Part shown: positions 24,355 through 33,576 of the stretch, piece after piece
Layout: every line of letters starts with the position of its first letter
Numbering within the stretch: position 1 is the stretch's first letter
DNA from: JAAXHE01 sp964551635
Lineage (GTDB): Bacteria > Latescibacterota > UBA2968 > GCA-2709665
Direction of reading: 5' to 3'
DNA: 64,000 nt
Assembly (NCBI GenBank): GCA_964551635.1
Contig: CAZKDZ010000203.1
Location: 1 to 64,000 of the forward strand
The notes under the pieces: generated by a model
What the model was told of the DNA's origin: nothing
The model's database searches: none
What the model saw: the letters and a program-made list of their open reading frames with translations, nothing else
Translations under genes and position numbers: made by a program

Positions 24355-26796
24355 TCACAGCGATAGCCCCATTTTCTGCAGGTGGCCCTCGACCCTGGCA
24401 CTGTATCTATTGACATCCCGCTCCAACTCATGAAGCGTTCGAGCATACCGCTCCTCCAGTTCCCCGATCCTTTCGGTAAGTTGCTGGGTAAGCCCCTGCG
24501 CAAATTCAAGAATCGAGGCGTGGATTGTTCCAAACCATTTGTCGTGGATCACAAGTGTCTTTATTTCTTCCTCGGTCAACGTTTGATACTGGGCTAATAC
24601 CTTGTTATCCAACGCGGATTTACTGTCGTTTACAGCCTTGCTTGCCTTCGACTCTTCTTCCATCAGACCCATAAAGCGCGTCAGAATGTCTTGTTCTTCG
24701 TCGCTATCCGGCTCATCCCGGATTATCCTGAGCCGCATCGTCACCCCGGTCTTGGTGACTTTTCCTTTGTCATTGATTGCGTCCTGCAGCAACCCATCCT
24801 CGCCCGTGTGTTCTTCGACAAACTCAGACAGCTCGTTGACCGCAGTATCTTCAGCGGCTTGTAATGCGTCGATGTGCGCCTGATCGGTAGCGAAGTAGCG
24901 CGTGACGAGCAACGCCGGAGGAATCACATCCATCTTGTATTTCGTCCGCTTTATGGTCAAATCCGGGGTCTCATCGATCTTCCTTTCTTTGTCCTGAATT
25001 ATCCCACGCGGTTTCGCGGCTTCGATCCAGCCATCTTGCGTGATGAGATATACATCGTCCTGCATGACTTCGTCCCAATAGTCTATCAATCGCTGATAAA
25101 TGTCGTAAGTATCGATCAACGGCAAATTGGAGAAACCAGCGAGCAGGTCCTCTGACAACGCCCGGATGACATTTTCGGGATCGGAACCGTTTTCAATCCC
25201 CTTGAGACGTGGCTCCCAGGTTTTGCGCCAGCTGTCCATAATGTCCAACACCCGCTTCCAATACGACTTAAACTCCACATGATTCAGAATCGTCGCCTTC
25301 ATTTGCTGCGTCTCGCCCCGTGCGTCACTATAGCCGGGACGGCCATTGGCCACAAACAACGTCCGACGCAATGAGGGAAAAACCTCCCAATAGGCGCCAA
25401 GTGCGTCGAGGTCCCGGTCCGGAATACCGCCGTGCAGGTGGGCGTCAAGATCGTGCAGATCCTCGGGGTCACTGGAATCGATATATCGCGGGATGTTAAG
25501 GTTGTAGTCGTTAGCTAGATTGCCAATCTCTGCTACAGGCACCATGCGGGAATATCGAGGCGACTCGATCTGCCTGTTGAACACATCGACAATCCGGTGG
25601 ATGTCCTGTGCTCGCAGGCGATTCTTATTGCCATCCTTGAGGAATCCCCTGCTTGCATCGATCATAAAGATTCCCGTGCGAGCGTGAGCATTCTCCTTGT
25701 CGATAACAAGGATGCAGGCGGGAATTCCGGTTCCGTAAAACAAGTTGGCAGGCAGGCCGATGATACCCTTGATAAAGCCGCGTCGGATAAGGTTTTTTCG
25801 GATGTCTGCCTCCTTGTTGCCGCGGAACAACACACCGTGCGGGAGGATAATTGCACCCTTTCCGTTGCTCCTTAGCGACGCAATGAGATGCAATAGGAAG
25901 GCATAGTCACCATTCTTTGCCGGGGGGATGCCGTATACAAACCGCTCGTATTCGTCGTGTTCCGGATTAAGGCCGCTGGTCCAGGCCTTTGCCGAAAAGG
26001 GCGGATTCGCGACCGCGAAGTCGAACGTCTTGAGACTGTCGTCAGGGTTCTTGAAATAAGGTGAAGCCAGCGTGTTTCCTCGCCACAGTTCTGCAGTCGG
26101 ATGGTCATGCAGAATCAGATTCATTCGTGCCAGCGCCCAGGTGGCGTTGTCCATCTCTTGTCCATAGATCGTGATGCCGCTCGGGGCCTCGTCCGCAGCC
26201 TTGAGCAGCAACGAGCCGGAGCCGCAGGTAGGATCGTAGATGGTCTGGTCCTGGCGGGTGTCCGGTCCGATGCCGATCACTTTCGCCATGATGCGGGACA
26301 CCTCGGCTGGAGTGTAAAATTGCCCTTTGCTCTTGCCAGACTCGGTGGCGAAATGCATCATCAGGTACTCGTACGCGTCGCCGAGCAGATCATCGCCTCC
26401 GCCGCGGTTGGACCGAAAGTCCAGACCGTCGAAGATCGCTACCAGTTTCGACAGTCGGTCCTGCATTTCCTTTCCCGAACCGAGCTTACTCTCGTCGTTG
26501 AAGTCGGCCTGATCGATAACCCCCTTTAGATCGTTTGCCTCGGCGAGTCTTCCAATGATCTTGTTTATCTTGTCTCCGATCTCCTTGTCACCTCTCAACG
26601 CCACCATGTCCGCAAAGCCGCCGTCTGGAGGAACTTCGATAAGCGCGTTGGGGTCGGCGGCGTGTCTGTCAGAGACATATTTCATAAAAAGAAGGGTCAG
26701 GATGTAGTCTTTGTACTGAGACGCGTCCATGCCGCCACGTAACTCGTCGCAGCTTTGCCATAGCGATGAATAGAGTTGGGATTTCTTTATTGCCAT
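24355..26796 (-). CDS. hsdM: type I DNA adenine methyltransferase subunit HsdM
   Basis: 813 aa, longer than the usual ~500-550. The N-terminal HsdM helical bundle is followed by 'KSKGQFYTPAEVSRIMAKVI', SAM motif I 'YDPTCGSGSLLL' (188-195) and the N6-adenine catalytic NPPF at 264-267. The ~300-aa C-terminal extension is mostly helical and ends in 'LEERYARTLHELERDVNRYSA', a coiled-coil-like segment. HsdM methylates the site chosen by HsdS. It is the first gene of the minus-strand island, so its upstream region should carry the main promoter. Confidence 0.96.
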   Translation of the reverse strand: MAIKKSQLYSSLWQSCDELRGGMDASQYKDYILTLLFMKYVSDRHAADPNALIEVPPDGGFADMVALRGDKEIGDKINKIIGRLAEANDLKGVIDQADFNDESKLGSGKEMQDRLSKLVAIFDGLDFRSNRGGGDDLLGDAYEYLMMHFATESGKSKGQFYTPAEVSRIMAKVIGIGPDTRQDQTIYDPTCGSGSLLLKAADEAPSGITIYGQEMDNATWALARMNLILHDHPTAELWRGNTLASPYFKNPDDSLKTFDFAVANPPFSAKAWTSGLNPEHDEYERFVYGIPPAKNGDYAFLLHLIASLRSNGKGAIILPHGVLFRGNKEADIRKNLIRRGFIKGIIGLPANLFYGTGIPACILVIDKENAHARTGIFMIDASRGFLKDGNKNRLRAQDIHRIVDVFNRQIESPRYSRMVPVAEIGNLANDYNLNIPRYIDSSDPEDLHDLDAHLHGGIPDRDLDALGAYWEVFPSLRRTLFVANGRPGYSDARGETQQMKATILNHVEFKSYWKRVLDIMDSWRKTWEPRLKGIENGSDPENVIRALSEDLLAGFSNLPLIDTYDIYQRLIDYWDEVMQDDVYLITQDGWIEAAKPRGIIQDKERKIDETPDLTIKRTKYKMDVIPPALLVTRYFATDQAHIDALQAAEDTAVNELSEFVEEHTGEDGLLQDAINDKGKVTKTGVTMRLRIIRDEPDSDEEQDILTRFMGLMEEESKASKAVNDSKSALDNKVLAQYQTLTEEEIKTLVIHDKWFGTIHASILEFAQGLTQQLTERIGELEERYARTLHELERDVNRYSARVEGHLQKMGLSL

Positions 26797-27196
26797 TGTT
26801 CATTCCAATCCGAGAGTCACTGCTGTCCAATGTAGTTTGGAAAAGACGATCCTGGATGTGTTAGTACCTGGTTTTTCTGAAAGTCGTTTTGTAGTGCCAA
26901 TGCAGGTCACGTTCTTTCGGCCACGGCTGTCCAAGACAGGAACCGATTCGGGAGCGGAGTCGTTAGCGTTCCCGGGAGTGTGGGCATCCTGCTCTCGACG
27001 GGAATAGGGGTAGGTGACGCAAAGTTCGAGGGCAGGATGCCCTCGCTCCGTTTACGGGTGGATCATGTCGTGACGGCGGGCGGATTGCCATCGGTCGCAG
27101 GGCGTTCGTGTCCGGTGCAGCGTCTTCGGAGTTTTGCCAGGTTCTGCGTTCACCGAAAGTGAAGAATTCCAGGCCCGATCATCGCCTGAAAACCCC
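26797..27196. other. upstream region of hsdM with palindromes
   Basis: No gene found. It must hold the hsdM promoter (minus strand), but I find no clear -35/-10 pair. An inverted repeat pairs 26983-26998 with 27026-27041 (arm ggcatcctgctctcga), and a shorter perfect palindrome gagggc...gccctc lies at 27028-27044. This is the right edge of the island. Confidence 0.4.
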
Positions 27197-28264
27197 TCAA
27201 TCAAACACCAGCACCGTTCGCGCCACTTTCCCCTGGACCATGTCCTCGAACGCCTCGTTGATCTCATCCAGCGGACGGAAGCGGGAAATCAGCTCGTCCA
27301 GCTTGACCTTACCCTGACGGTACAGATCCAGAATCCACAGGAAATCCACGCGGGCGCGGGCGGCGCCGTGCCACGAACCCATCACGGCGCGGTCGCGCAA
27401 CAGATCCTCGCCGTCTACGGAAATGTCCTGGCCGGTGGGCTGCACCCCCACCACCACCGCGGTTCCGCTCGTGCGAACCGATGAAAATGCCTGCTTCACC
27501 AGCGCCGGGAATCCGACGACTTCGAAGGCATAGTCCGCACCGCCCCCGGTAATATCCAGAATCCGCTGAACGGGGTCCTCCCTCTCCGCATTGACGAAAT
27601 GCGTGGCGCCGAACTGTTCGGCCAGTTCCAGCTTGTACGGCACCCTGTCAACGGCGATGATCTTTCCCGCCGATGCGAGCACGCCGCCCTGGATGACGTT
27701 GAGCCCCACGCCCCCGCAGCCGAACACGGCCATCGTGGCGCCCGCTTCCACCTGCGCGCGATTCACCACGGCGCCGATTCCGGTAATGACCGCGCAGCTG
27801 ATCAGACACGCCTTGCGAAGATCCGTGTCATCCGGCACCCTGACGCAGGCATCGGCCGATACGATGGTCTGTTCGGTATAGGTGGGTCTGTTGTGAAAAT
27901 AGACGGTCCCGTTCCTGGAGATGCGACCCGGTATTTCGCCCTGATGTGTTTCGCAAAGCGCGGGGCTTCCCTGGCTGCAATTGCGGCAGTGGCCGCACAT
28001 TGCATCCAGAGACAGGATGATCCTGTCGCCGCATCCAACGCTGGTCACACCCGGGCCGACTTCACGGACGACCCCGGCGCCCTCGTGTCCCATAACCCAG
28101 GGAAGCGCACGAGGCGCGACATGCCCGTCAACGAAGTGATAGTCGCTGCGGCAAACCCCCGCGCCGACGATATCCAGAAGCACTTCGCCCTCCCGGGGAG
28201 GCGCGATATCGACGTTTTCGACAGAGACGCGTGTCAGCGGTTTGTGGAGAACGGCTGCTTTCAT
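27197..28264 (-). CDS. zinc-dependent alcohol dehydrogenase (MDR family)
   Basis: 355 aa. Catalytic zinc ligands are Cys in 'GAGVCRSDYH' and His-Glu in 'VMGHEGAGVV'; the structural zinc has four Cys in 'CGHCRNCSQGSPALC'. The Rossmann motif is 'VFGCGGVGLNVIQGG' followed by 'IIAVDRVPYKLELAEQFGA', with Asp favouring NAD. This class includes class III/formaldehyde-type and aryl-alcohol dehydrogenases; the substrate is uncertain. The flanking GNAT gene runs the same way, 84 nt upstream. Confidence 0.93.
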   Translation of the reverse strand: MKAAVLHKPLTRVSVENVDIAPPREGEVLLDIVGAGVCRSDYHFVDGHVAPRALPWVMGHEGAGVVREVGPGVTSVGCGDRIILSLDAMCGHCRNCSQGSPALCETHQGEIPGRISRNGTVYFHNRPTYTEQTIVSADACVRVPDDTDLRKACLISCAVITGIGAVVNRAQVEAGATMAVFGCGGVGLNVIQGGVLASAGKIIAVDRVPYKLELAEQFGATHFVNAEREDPVQRILDITGGGADYAFEVVGFPALVKQAFSSVRTSGTAVVVGVQPTGQDISVDGEDLLRDRAVMGSWHGAARARVDFLWILDLYRQGKVKLDELISRFRPLDEINEAFEDMVQGKVARTVLVFD

Positions 28265-28348
28265 ATCTGTCTCTCTACGTTAATGGCGTTGGAAAACAAG
28301 CTGAAATGGATTGAGAGTCGGGTTGATCTCAGGGTGATTCCGGAAGGG

Positions 28349-28927
28349 TCAACCCGTCTCGATGCCGAGTCGGGCAAAGACGTCCGACCACCGTTTCGCG
28401 TGTGTGTCGTGGGTGTGCAGGGGCCGGAATCCTGCGGAGAGATAGCTCTTGATGGCCGGGACGCGCCAGTCGTCGGTCAGCAGGTGGGCCTGGCGATAGC
28501 CCAGATCTTTGAGCCTGTGGAGTACGGCCGCGTTCACAAGGTGTCCCAGGCCTTTTCCGCGCTGGTTCTCGAGTACGGCAACCATATGCACATCACCCAC
28601 GATACGTTCGGTCAGGTCGCTGCTCCAGGCGCACGCGGAACCCACAAGCCGGGAATCCAGCGTCGCAAAAAAGAGGTTGTGTGGGTGAAACCGCGGATCG
28701 TTAACGAGTTTCTCACGACACAGTTCAGGCGTCCAGTCCCGTCCCACATTGCCTTCCATGATTGCGCACCATCCTGCTTCGTCGCCGGAACGGTAGGTTC
28801 GCAGACCATACCCTTCGGGGATCCGGATTTCCGGCAGGTCCTGCAGCGTATCCCTCTGCATTTCCAGCTGGGGCGACGGCGGCGGCGGTGGCTTGGCGTT
28901 CAAAAAGGAAAATATCCGGCGAAACAT
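28349..28927 (-). CDS. GNAT-family N-acetyltransferase
   Basis: 192 aa. The acetyl-CoA pyrophosphate loop is 'LENQRGKGLGHLVNAAVL' (R/QxxGxG), preceded by the strand 'GDVHMVAV' and followed by 'LLTDDWRVPAIKSYLSAGFRP', the usual motif B. The first ~35 residues, with a run of prolines, are a linker. Substrate unknown. Confidence 0.85.
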   Translation of the reverse strand: MFRRIFSFLNAKPPPPPSPQLEMQRDTLQDLPEIRIPEGYGLRTYRSGDEAGWCAIMEGNVGRDWTPELCREKLVNDPRFHPHNLFFATLDSRLVGSACAWSSDLTERIVGDVHMVAVLENQRGKGLGHLVNAAVLHRLKDLGYRQAHLLTDDWRVPAIKSYLSAGFRPLHTHDTHAKRWSDVFARLGIETG

Positions 28928-29253
28928 CTCGAGTAACCCGTCAGGCTGTCGAATTCTGGTGTCTGCGGACGTGAATCGGGGAATCCATGTCCAACCCGGT
29001 ACGTCACGAAAATATGAGCGACATTGCGGGCCGTGTCAACAGATATTCATCCAACCGCGGCCTGATCCGGCCGCGCGGATTCTCCATTGGTACGGGAATG
29101 CCCGAAAGACCGATCCTTGCCCTCGTGAACAGGCCTTGCCGGGACTTCGGGAATACCTTGACTTTTGGTACCCCGTGTGATATACTTTCACCGCCGAAAA
29201 GCGGTCATTGGAACGAATGCCGGTCTGGGTCCGCTTTTTGGGTGCAGTCTTTC
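28928..29253. other. spacer before the nuo cluster
   Basis: No gene seen. It should contain the promoter of the nuo-mrp-atp block on the plus strand; I cannot point to convincing boxes. A frame at 29165 runs into nuoA but its first 45 codons have no family resemblance. Confidence 0.35.
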
Positions 29254-29299
29254 AATTCCCGGTGAGTTTCCAAGCGCGAGCGAAAAAGTAACGGGCAAG
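29254..29299 (+). repeat. leader element resembling the start of the 41.5-kb element
   Basis: The string aattcccggtgagt, followed by a similar ~30-nt GAGCGAAAA-containing tract, recurs at 41477-41530. Here it ends directly at the nuoA start codon. It may be part of an RNA leader or a truncated copy of the MITE-like element. Confidence 0.5.
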
Positions 29300-29665
29300 A
29301 TGCTGGTCGATTATCTTCCGATTGTTATTCTGATGGCAGTGGCCGTCGGGTTTGCGGCCGTCAGTTTAATCATTACGCATCTGTTCGGACCCCGCCGTCC
29401 CAACCCGGTGAAATTGTCGCCGTACGAGTCGGGCGTTCCTCCCGTGGGCGACGCCAGGCTGCGGTTTTCCGTCAAGTTCTACGTTGTAGCGATGCTGTTT
29501 ATCGTCTTCGATATCGAAGTCGTTTTTCTATACCCCTGGGCCGTTGTCTTTAAGGATCTGCTGGCTCAGGGGAGCTTTGTTTTTACGGAAATGGCAGTGT
29601 TCCTCGGGGTCCTGGTTCTCGGTCTCGCGTATGTCTGGCGGAAGGGCGGGCTGGATTGGGACTGA
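29300..29665 (+). CDS. nuoA: NADH-quinone oxidoreductase subunit A
   Basis: 121 aa from the ATG at 29300; the start has no strong Shine-Dalgarno. Three membrane helices, with the conserved 'SPYESGVPPVGDARLRFSVKF' loop region (split here) and 'MLFIVFDIEVVFLYPWAV', both hallmarks of NuoA. It is a small membrane-arm subunit at the junction with the peripheral arm. It is followed not by nuoB but, 56 nt later, by a nuoC-nuoD fusion. Confidence 0.95.
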   Translation: MLVDYLPIVILMAVAVGFAAVSLIITHLFGPRRPNPVKLSPYESGVPPVGDARLRFSVKFYVVAMLFIVFDIEVVFLYPWAVVFKDLLAQGSFVFTEMAVFLGVLVLGLAYVWRKGGLDWD

Positions 29666-29721
29666 GATCGGCAACGACCTGAGAACACACTTTCAACGAC
29701 TGGCAATGATTGGGCCAACGC

Positions 29722-31494
29722 ATGCCCCTGGAAGAGAAGAACGGCACACCGGTTGCGGACACGGCGGTTGAAAGCCCGACTTCGAAGAAGCTGGAGGAAC
29801 GGTTCGGCGAAGACGTTCTGGAGGTTTCCGGGTCCGGCGGGGACTGGGCGGCGGTTTGCGAGGGGGACCGGGCGCTGGATATCCTGGCGTTCCTCAGGGA
29901 CGATCCTGACCTTTCCTACGACCGTCTGTCGGACGTGACGGCGGTCGACTATTCCGAATATCCGGGACCGCATCCGGGAGCCCGGTTCAACGTGGTCTAC
30001 CACCTGTATTCCCACCCTCACAACCACCGGTTCAGGCTCAGGGCGAAGGTAGACGATGAAACCTGCAGCATCCCGTCGGCGTGCGGTTTGTGGAAGGGGG
30101 CCGAATGGCCGGAGCGGGAAACCTACGATATGTTCGGAATCCGGTTCGAGGGACATCCGGATCTGCGTCGCATATTGATGCCGGTGAATTTCAGGTACCA
30201 TCCCCTGAGGAAAGATTACCCGGTAAACGGACGCGGAGAGAGGGACGTCATCGCGCCGGAGGATCCGGGGTTCGAGGGCAATCCGTTCGAGGGCGATGAC
30301 TCACCCGACAGCGATCCGCTGGCGTCGGAACGGATGGTCCTTAACCTTGGCCCCCAGCATCCGGCAACCCACGGTACGCTGCGGCTCACGCTCGAACTGG
30401 ACGGCGAGCGCATCTCCAGGTGCCTTCCCGACATCGGCTATCTGCATACCGGATTTGAAAAGCTGGGGGAACACCATACATACAACCAGTGGGTCACGGT
30501 GACCGACCGGATGAACTATCTTTCACCGTTGTGCAACAACATCGGTTTTGCAATGACGGTGGAAAGACTGATGGGCCTGGAGGTGCCGCCGCGCGCCACG
30601 GTAATTCGCGTCGTCCTTTCGGAACTGTCGCGCATCGCGGACCATATGGTATGGCTGGGCACCCACGCGCTTGATATCGGCGCAATGACGGTGTTCCTGT
30701 ACACCTTTGAACAGCGCGAACGCCTGTACGATATCTTCGAGGCCGTCACCGGTACCCGTTTGACCACGAGTTACACTCGAGTGGGAGGGCTGGGATGGGA
30801 CGTGCCCGACAATTTCCACGAACTGGTTACGGATTTCACGGCGCAATTCCCCAGGGCGGCAGGGGAGGTGGACAGGCTGTTGACCCGGAACAGGATCTGG
30901 ATCGACCGTACCAAGGGTATCGGAGTGATTTCCTCCGAAGACGCCATCGCGTGGAACCTGACCGGACCGATGGCCCGCGGATCGGGCGTGAACTACGACT
31001 TGCGGAAGGCCGAGCCCTATCTGGGTTACGAGGAATATGACTTTGACGTTCCCGTGGGCGAAAAGGGTGACGTCTACGACCGCTACCTGGTCCGGATGGA
31101 GGAATTGAACCAGAGCATCCGGATCATCGAACAGGCGGTGAACAATCTGCCCGGGGGCACCGTCAAGGTCGACGACGCCAAGATCATTCTTCCCGAAAAA
31201 GACGATGTGTATACCGGGATGGAATCGCTGATCCACCACTTCAAGGTGACGATGGACCATCACGGGATCGCGCCGCCGCCCGGAGAGATTTACGTGGCTA
31301 CGGAGAGTCCCAACGGGGAATTGGGCTTCTATATTGTCAGCGACGGAAGCGGGGCCGCTTACCGGCTTCGTGTCAGGCCCCCGTCGTTCATGAATTACCA
31401 GTGTTTTCCGCAATTGGCGCACGGACATATGGTTGCAGACGTTGTGGCCATTCTGGGAAGCATAAATGTCATCGCGGGAGAGTTGGACCGGTGA
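29722..31494 (+). CDS. nuoCD: NADH-quinone oxidoreductase fused subunit C/D
   Basis: 590 aa from the ATG at 29722 (a TTG at 29710 is in frame). Residues ~25-185 are NuoC (30-kDa subunit) with 'WPERETYDMFGIRFEGHPDL' and 'LRKDYP'. After a short acidic linker, residues ~200-590 are NuoD (49-kDa subunit): 'NLGPQHPATHGTLRL', 'DIGYLHTGFEKL', and 'RVRPPSFMN' near the end. NuoD forms most of the quinone pocket facing cluster N2. C-D fusions are known in several phyla. Confidence 0.96.
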   Translation: MPLEEKNGTPVADTAVESPTSKKLEERFGEDVLEVSGSGGDWAAVCEGDRALDILAFLRDDPDLSYDRLSDVTAVDYSEYPGPHPGARFNVVYHLYSHPHNHRFRLRAKVDDETCSIPSACGLWKGAEWPERETYDMFGIRFEGHPDLRRILMPVNFRYHPLRKDYPVNGRGERDVIAPEDPGFEGNPFEGDDSPDSDPLASERMVLNLGPQHPATHGTLRLTLELDGERISRCLPDIGYLHTGFEKLGEHHTYNQWVTVTDRMNYLSPLCNNIGFAMTVERLMGLEVPPRATVIRVVLSELSRIADHMVWLGTHALDIGAMTVFLYTFEQRERLYDIFEAVTGTRLTTSYTRVGGLGWDVPDNFHELVTDFTAQFPRAAGEVDRLLTRNRIWIDRTKGIGVISSEDAIAWNLTGPMARGSGVNYDLRKAEPYLGYEEYDFDVPVGEKGDVYDRYLVRMEELNQSIRIIEQAVNNLPGGTVKVDDAKIILPEKDDVYTGMESLIHHFKVTMDHHGIAPPPGEIYVATESPNGELGFYIVSDGSGAAYRLRVRPPSFMNYQCFPQLAHGHMVADVVAILGSINVIAGELDR

Positions 31495-31732
31495 GTTGCC
31501 CGACCGCGGTGCGATATGATTAATCTTGACTCAGCAAAAACCGCAACGCGGCACCACGACGAAACTCTCCGAGACGCCCCGAAATGGACGTAAGGAAGGA
31601 CACATTTTGGTTCACGTTCAGTAACCTGGTGTATCCTGGAAATCCGCAGTTTAATCGCCTCTAACGAGTTGCATATATTCGATTTAACGTCCACGAAGAC
31701 GTACGAATCCAGGTTGACACGGATCCTTTGAA

Positions 31733-32212
31733 ATGGCGATCGCCCTGTCTGAACAGACGCGGAAGAAGTGTGAGGAGATCATCACCCACTATCCGCCGGA
31801 GTGGCGCAAGGCGGCAATCCTCCCGGTCCTGCACCTGGCGCAGAAGGAGTGGGGATATCTGTCTCTGGAAGGGCTGAGATACGTCGCGGACCTTCTGGAA
31901 ATCCCGCCCGCCCATGCGGCCGGCGTGATGAGCTTCTATCCGATGTTCCACAAGGCGCCCGTGGGCAAATACGTCATCCATGTGTGCGGAACCCTGTCGT
32001 GTGCGCTGTGCGGGGCCGGAGAAATCACGAAGCACCTTAAGGAAAAGCTGAAAATCGACGTAGGCGAAACCACCGGGGACGGACGGTTCACGCTGGCCAA
32101 GGTGGAGTGCATCGCGGCCTGCGAGGGCGCGCCGGCGGTACTGATCAACGAGGATCTGCATCGCTGTGTGACGCGGGAAAAGCTGGACCGTCTGCTGGAT
32201 CAATGCGCCTGA
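31733..32212 (+). CDS. nuoE: NADH-quinone oxidoreductase subunit E (2Fe-2S)
   Basis: 159 aa. The thioredoxin-like domain has the N1a ligands in 'CGTLSCALCGAGE' (two Cys five apart) and 'CIAACEGAP'. N-terminal helices include 'ALLPVLHLAQKEWGYLS'-type residues of the family ('ILPVLHLAQKEWGYLSLEG'). It pairs with NuoF in the NADH-oxidising module. A 238-nt gap separates it from nuoCD, with no gene in it. Confidence 0.95.
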   Translation: MAIALSEQTRKKCEEIITHYPPEWRKAAILPVLHLAQKEWGYLSLEGLRYVADLLEIPPAHAAGVMSFYPMFHKAPVGKYVIHVCGTLSCALCGAGEITKHLKEKLKIDVGETTGDGRFTLAKVECIAACEGAPAVLINEDLHRCVTREKLDRLLDQCA

Positions 32213-32232
32213 ACCCTTGAAGCAGGACGGAT

Positions 32233-33570
32233 ATGCCGGAAGAATATAAAATCATCACCGAACTCTTCGGGATCGAAGGCCTCCGGAATATCGACGTATA
32301 CCGGGCCCATGGCGGATATACGGCCATAGAGAAGGCCCTTGGAATGTCGCAGGACGAGGTGATCGACGAGGTGCGGGAGGCGGCGCTGGCGGGTCGGGGA
32401 GGCGCGTGGTTTCCGGCCGGCGTCAAATGGGGCTTCATGCCGAAAGAACCCGATGTGCCCAGCTATCTCTGCGTAAATGCCGACGAGAGCGAACCGGGCA
32501 CATTCAAGGACCGGCACCTGATGGAGCAGAATCCGCATCAGATGCTGGAAGGCACCATCATCGCCTCGTACTCGATGCGGGTGAGCGTGGCATACGTCTA
32601 TATCCGCGGCGAAATGTTCGAGGCGAGGACGATCGTGGAACGTGCGATTGCCGAGGCGCGTTCGGCTGGATACATCGGCCGTAACATTCTTGGATCCGGC
32701 TACGATCTTGAAGTCTACATCCATCCCGGCGCCGGGGCTTACATCTGCGGCGAGGAAATGGGCCTGATCCAGTCTCTGAACGGCAACCGCGCCGAGCCGC
32801 GTTCGAAGCCTCCGTTTCCCGCCCAGCAGGGTGTTTTCGAACGGCCCACCACGGTGAACAACGTCCAGACGCTCTCCTATGTACCCCATATCCTGAACCG
32901 CGGCGCGGACTGGTTCAAGGGAATCGGCAGCGAAAGGTTTCCCGGTACGTTCATTTTCTGTGTCAGTGGGCATGTGAACAGGCCTGGGATGTTCGAGCTG
33001 GAAACCGGTTCGGTCACGATGCGCCAGATCGTGGAGGATTTCGCGGGCGGCGTGCGGGACGGACGTGAACTGAAAGCCGTGATTCCGGGCGGGGCCTCAA
33101 CGCCTCCAATGACGCCCGACCAGATAGATATCGTGATGGATCCGGCGAATTTTCTCGCGCCTGGCGGCGGCGACTTCCAGGGCATGTTCGGCACGGGCGG
33201 GATTATCGTGATGGACGATACAACCTGCATGGTAGACGCGTTGTTGAATTTCATGGTCTTCTTCGCGCATGAGTCCTGCGGTCAGTGCACGCCGTGCCGT
33301 GAGGGATGTCCCTGGGCGCGAGACATCGTGTCGAGAATAGAAAAGGGTCAGGGGAAGCCGGGCGACCTGGATACCCTGCTCGACGTCGCCCATAACGTCG
33401 GGCCGTTTTTGTGCCCGCCTTCAAGGCTGACAACCATCTGCGGTTTCGGCGGGGCGTTTGCGAATCCGATCCACGGATTCGTACACACGTTCCGCAGCGA
33501 ATTCGAGGCCCACATCGAAGAAGGACGATGCCCCATACGTCAGGACAAATCCATCCGGGTTCCGGGGTAG
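32233..33570 (+). CDS. nuoF: NADH-quinone oxidoreductase subunit F (FMN, 4Fe-4S)
   Basis: 445 aa. FMN/NADH-binding 'LAGRGGAWFPAGVKW' (the usual Gly after GRGGA is Trp), 'CVNADESEPGTFKDR', 'GAGAYICGEEMGLIQSL', and the N3 cluster ligands 'ESCGQCTPCREGC' plus a later Cys in 'FLCPPS'. It oxidises NADH and passes electrons to the Fe-S chain. It begins 20 nt after nuoE and stops 6 nt before nuoG. Confidence 0.96.
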   Translation: MPEEYKIITELFGIEGLRNIDVYRAHGGYTAIEKALGMSQDEVIDEVREAALAGRGGAWFPAGVKWGFMPKEPDVPSYLCVNADESEPGTFKDRHLMEQNPHQMLEGTIIASYSMRVSVAYVYIRGEMFEARTIVERAIAEARSAGYIGRNILGSGYDLEVYIHPGAGAYICGEEMGLIQSLNGNRAEPRSKPPFPAQQGVFERPTTVNNVQTLSYVPHILNRGADWFKGIGSERFPGTFIFCVSGHVNRPGMFELETGSVTMRQIVEDFAGGVRDGRELKAVIPGGASTPPMTPDQIDIVMDPANFLAPGGGDFQGMFGTGGIIVMDDTTCMVDALLNFMVFFAHESCGQCTPCREGCPWARDIVSRIEKGQGKPGDLDTLLDVAHNVGPFLCPPSRLTTICGFGGAFANPIHGFVHTFRSEFEAHIEEGRCPIRQDKSIRVPG

Positions 33571-33576
33571 ACAACA

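Noticed and set aside
26797..27196. tRNA or attachment site at the right island border
   Set aside because: Palindromes are present, but no tRNA-like cloverleaf or matching direct repeat at the left border was found by eye.
27599..28936. 445-codon plus-strand open frame opposite the dehydrogenase and GNAT genes
   Set aside because: Antisense shadow across two well-supported genes; repetitive composition without domain.
29165..29299. 45-codon N-terminal extension of nuoA
   Set aside because: Not conserved in NuoA and overlaps the leader repeat; ATG 29300 gives a normal-length protein.
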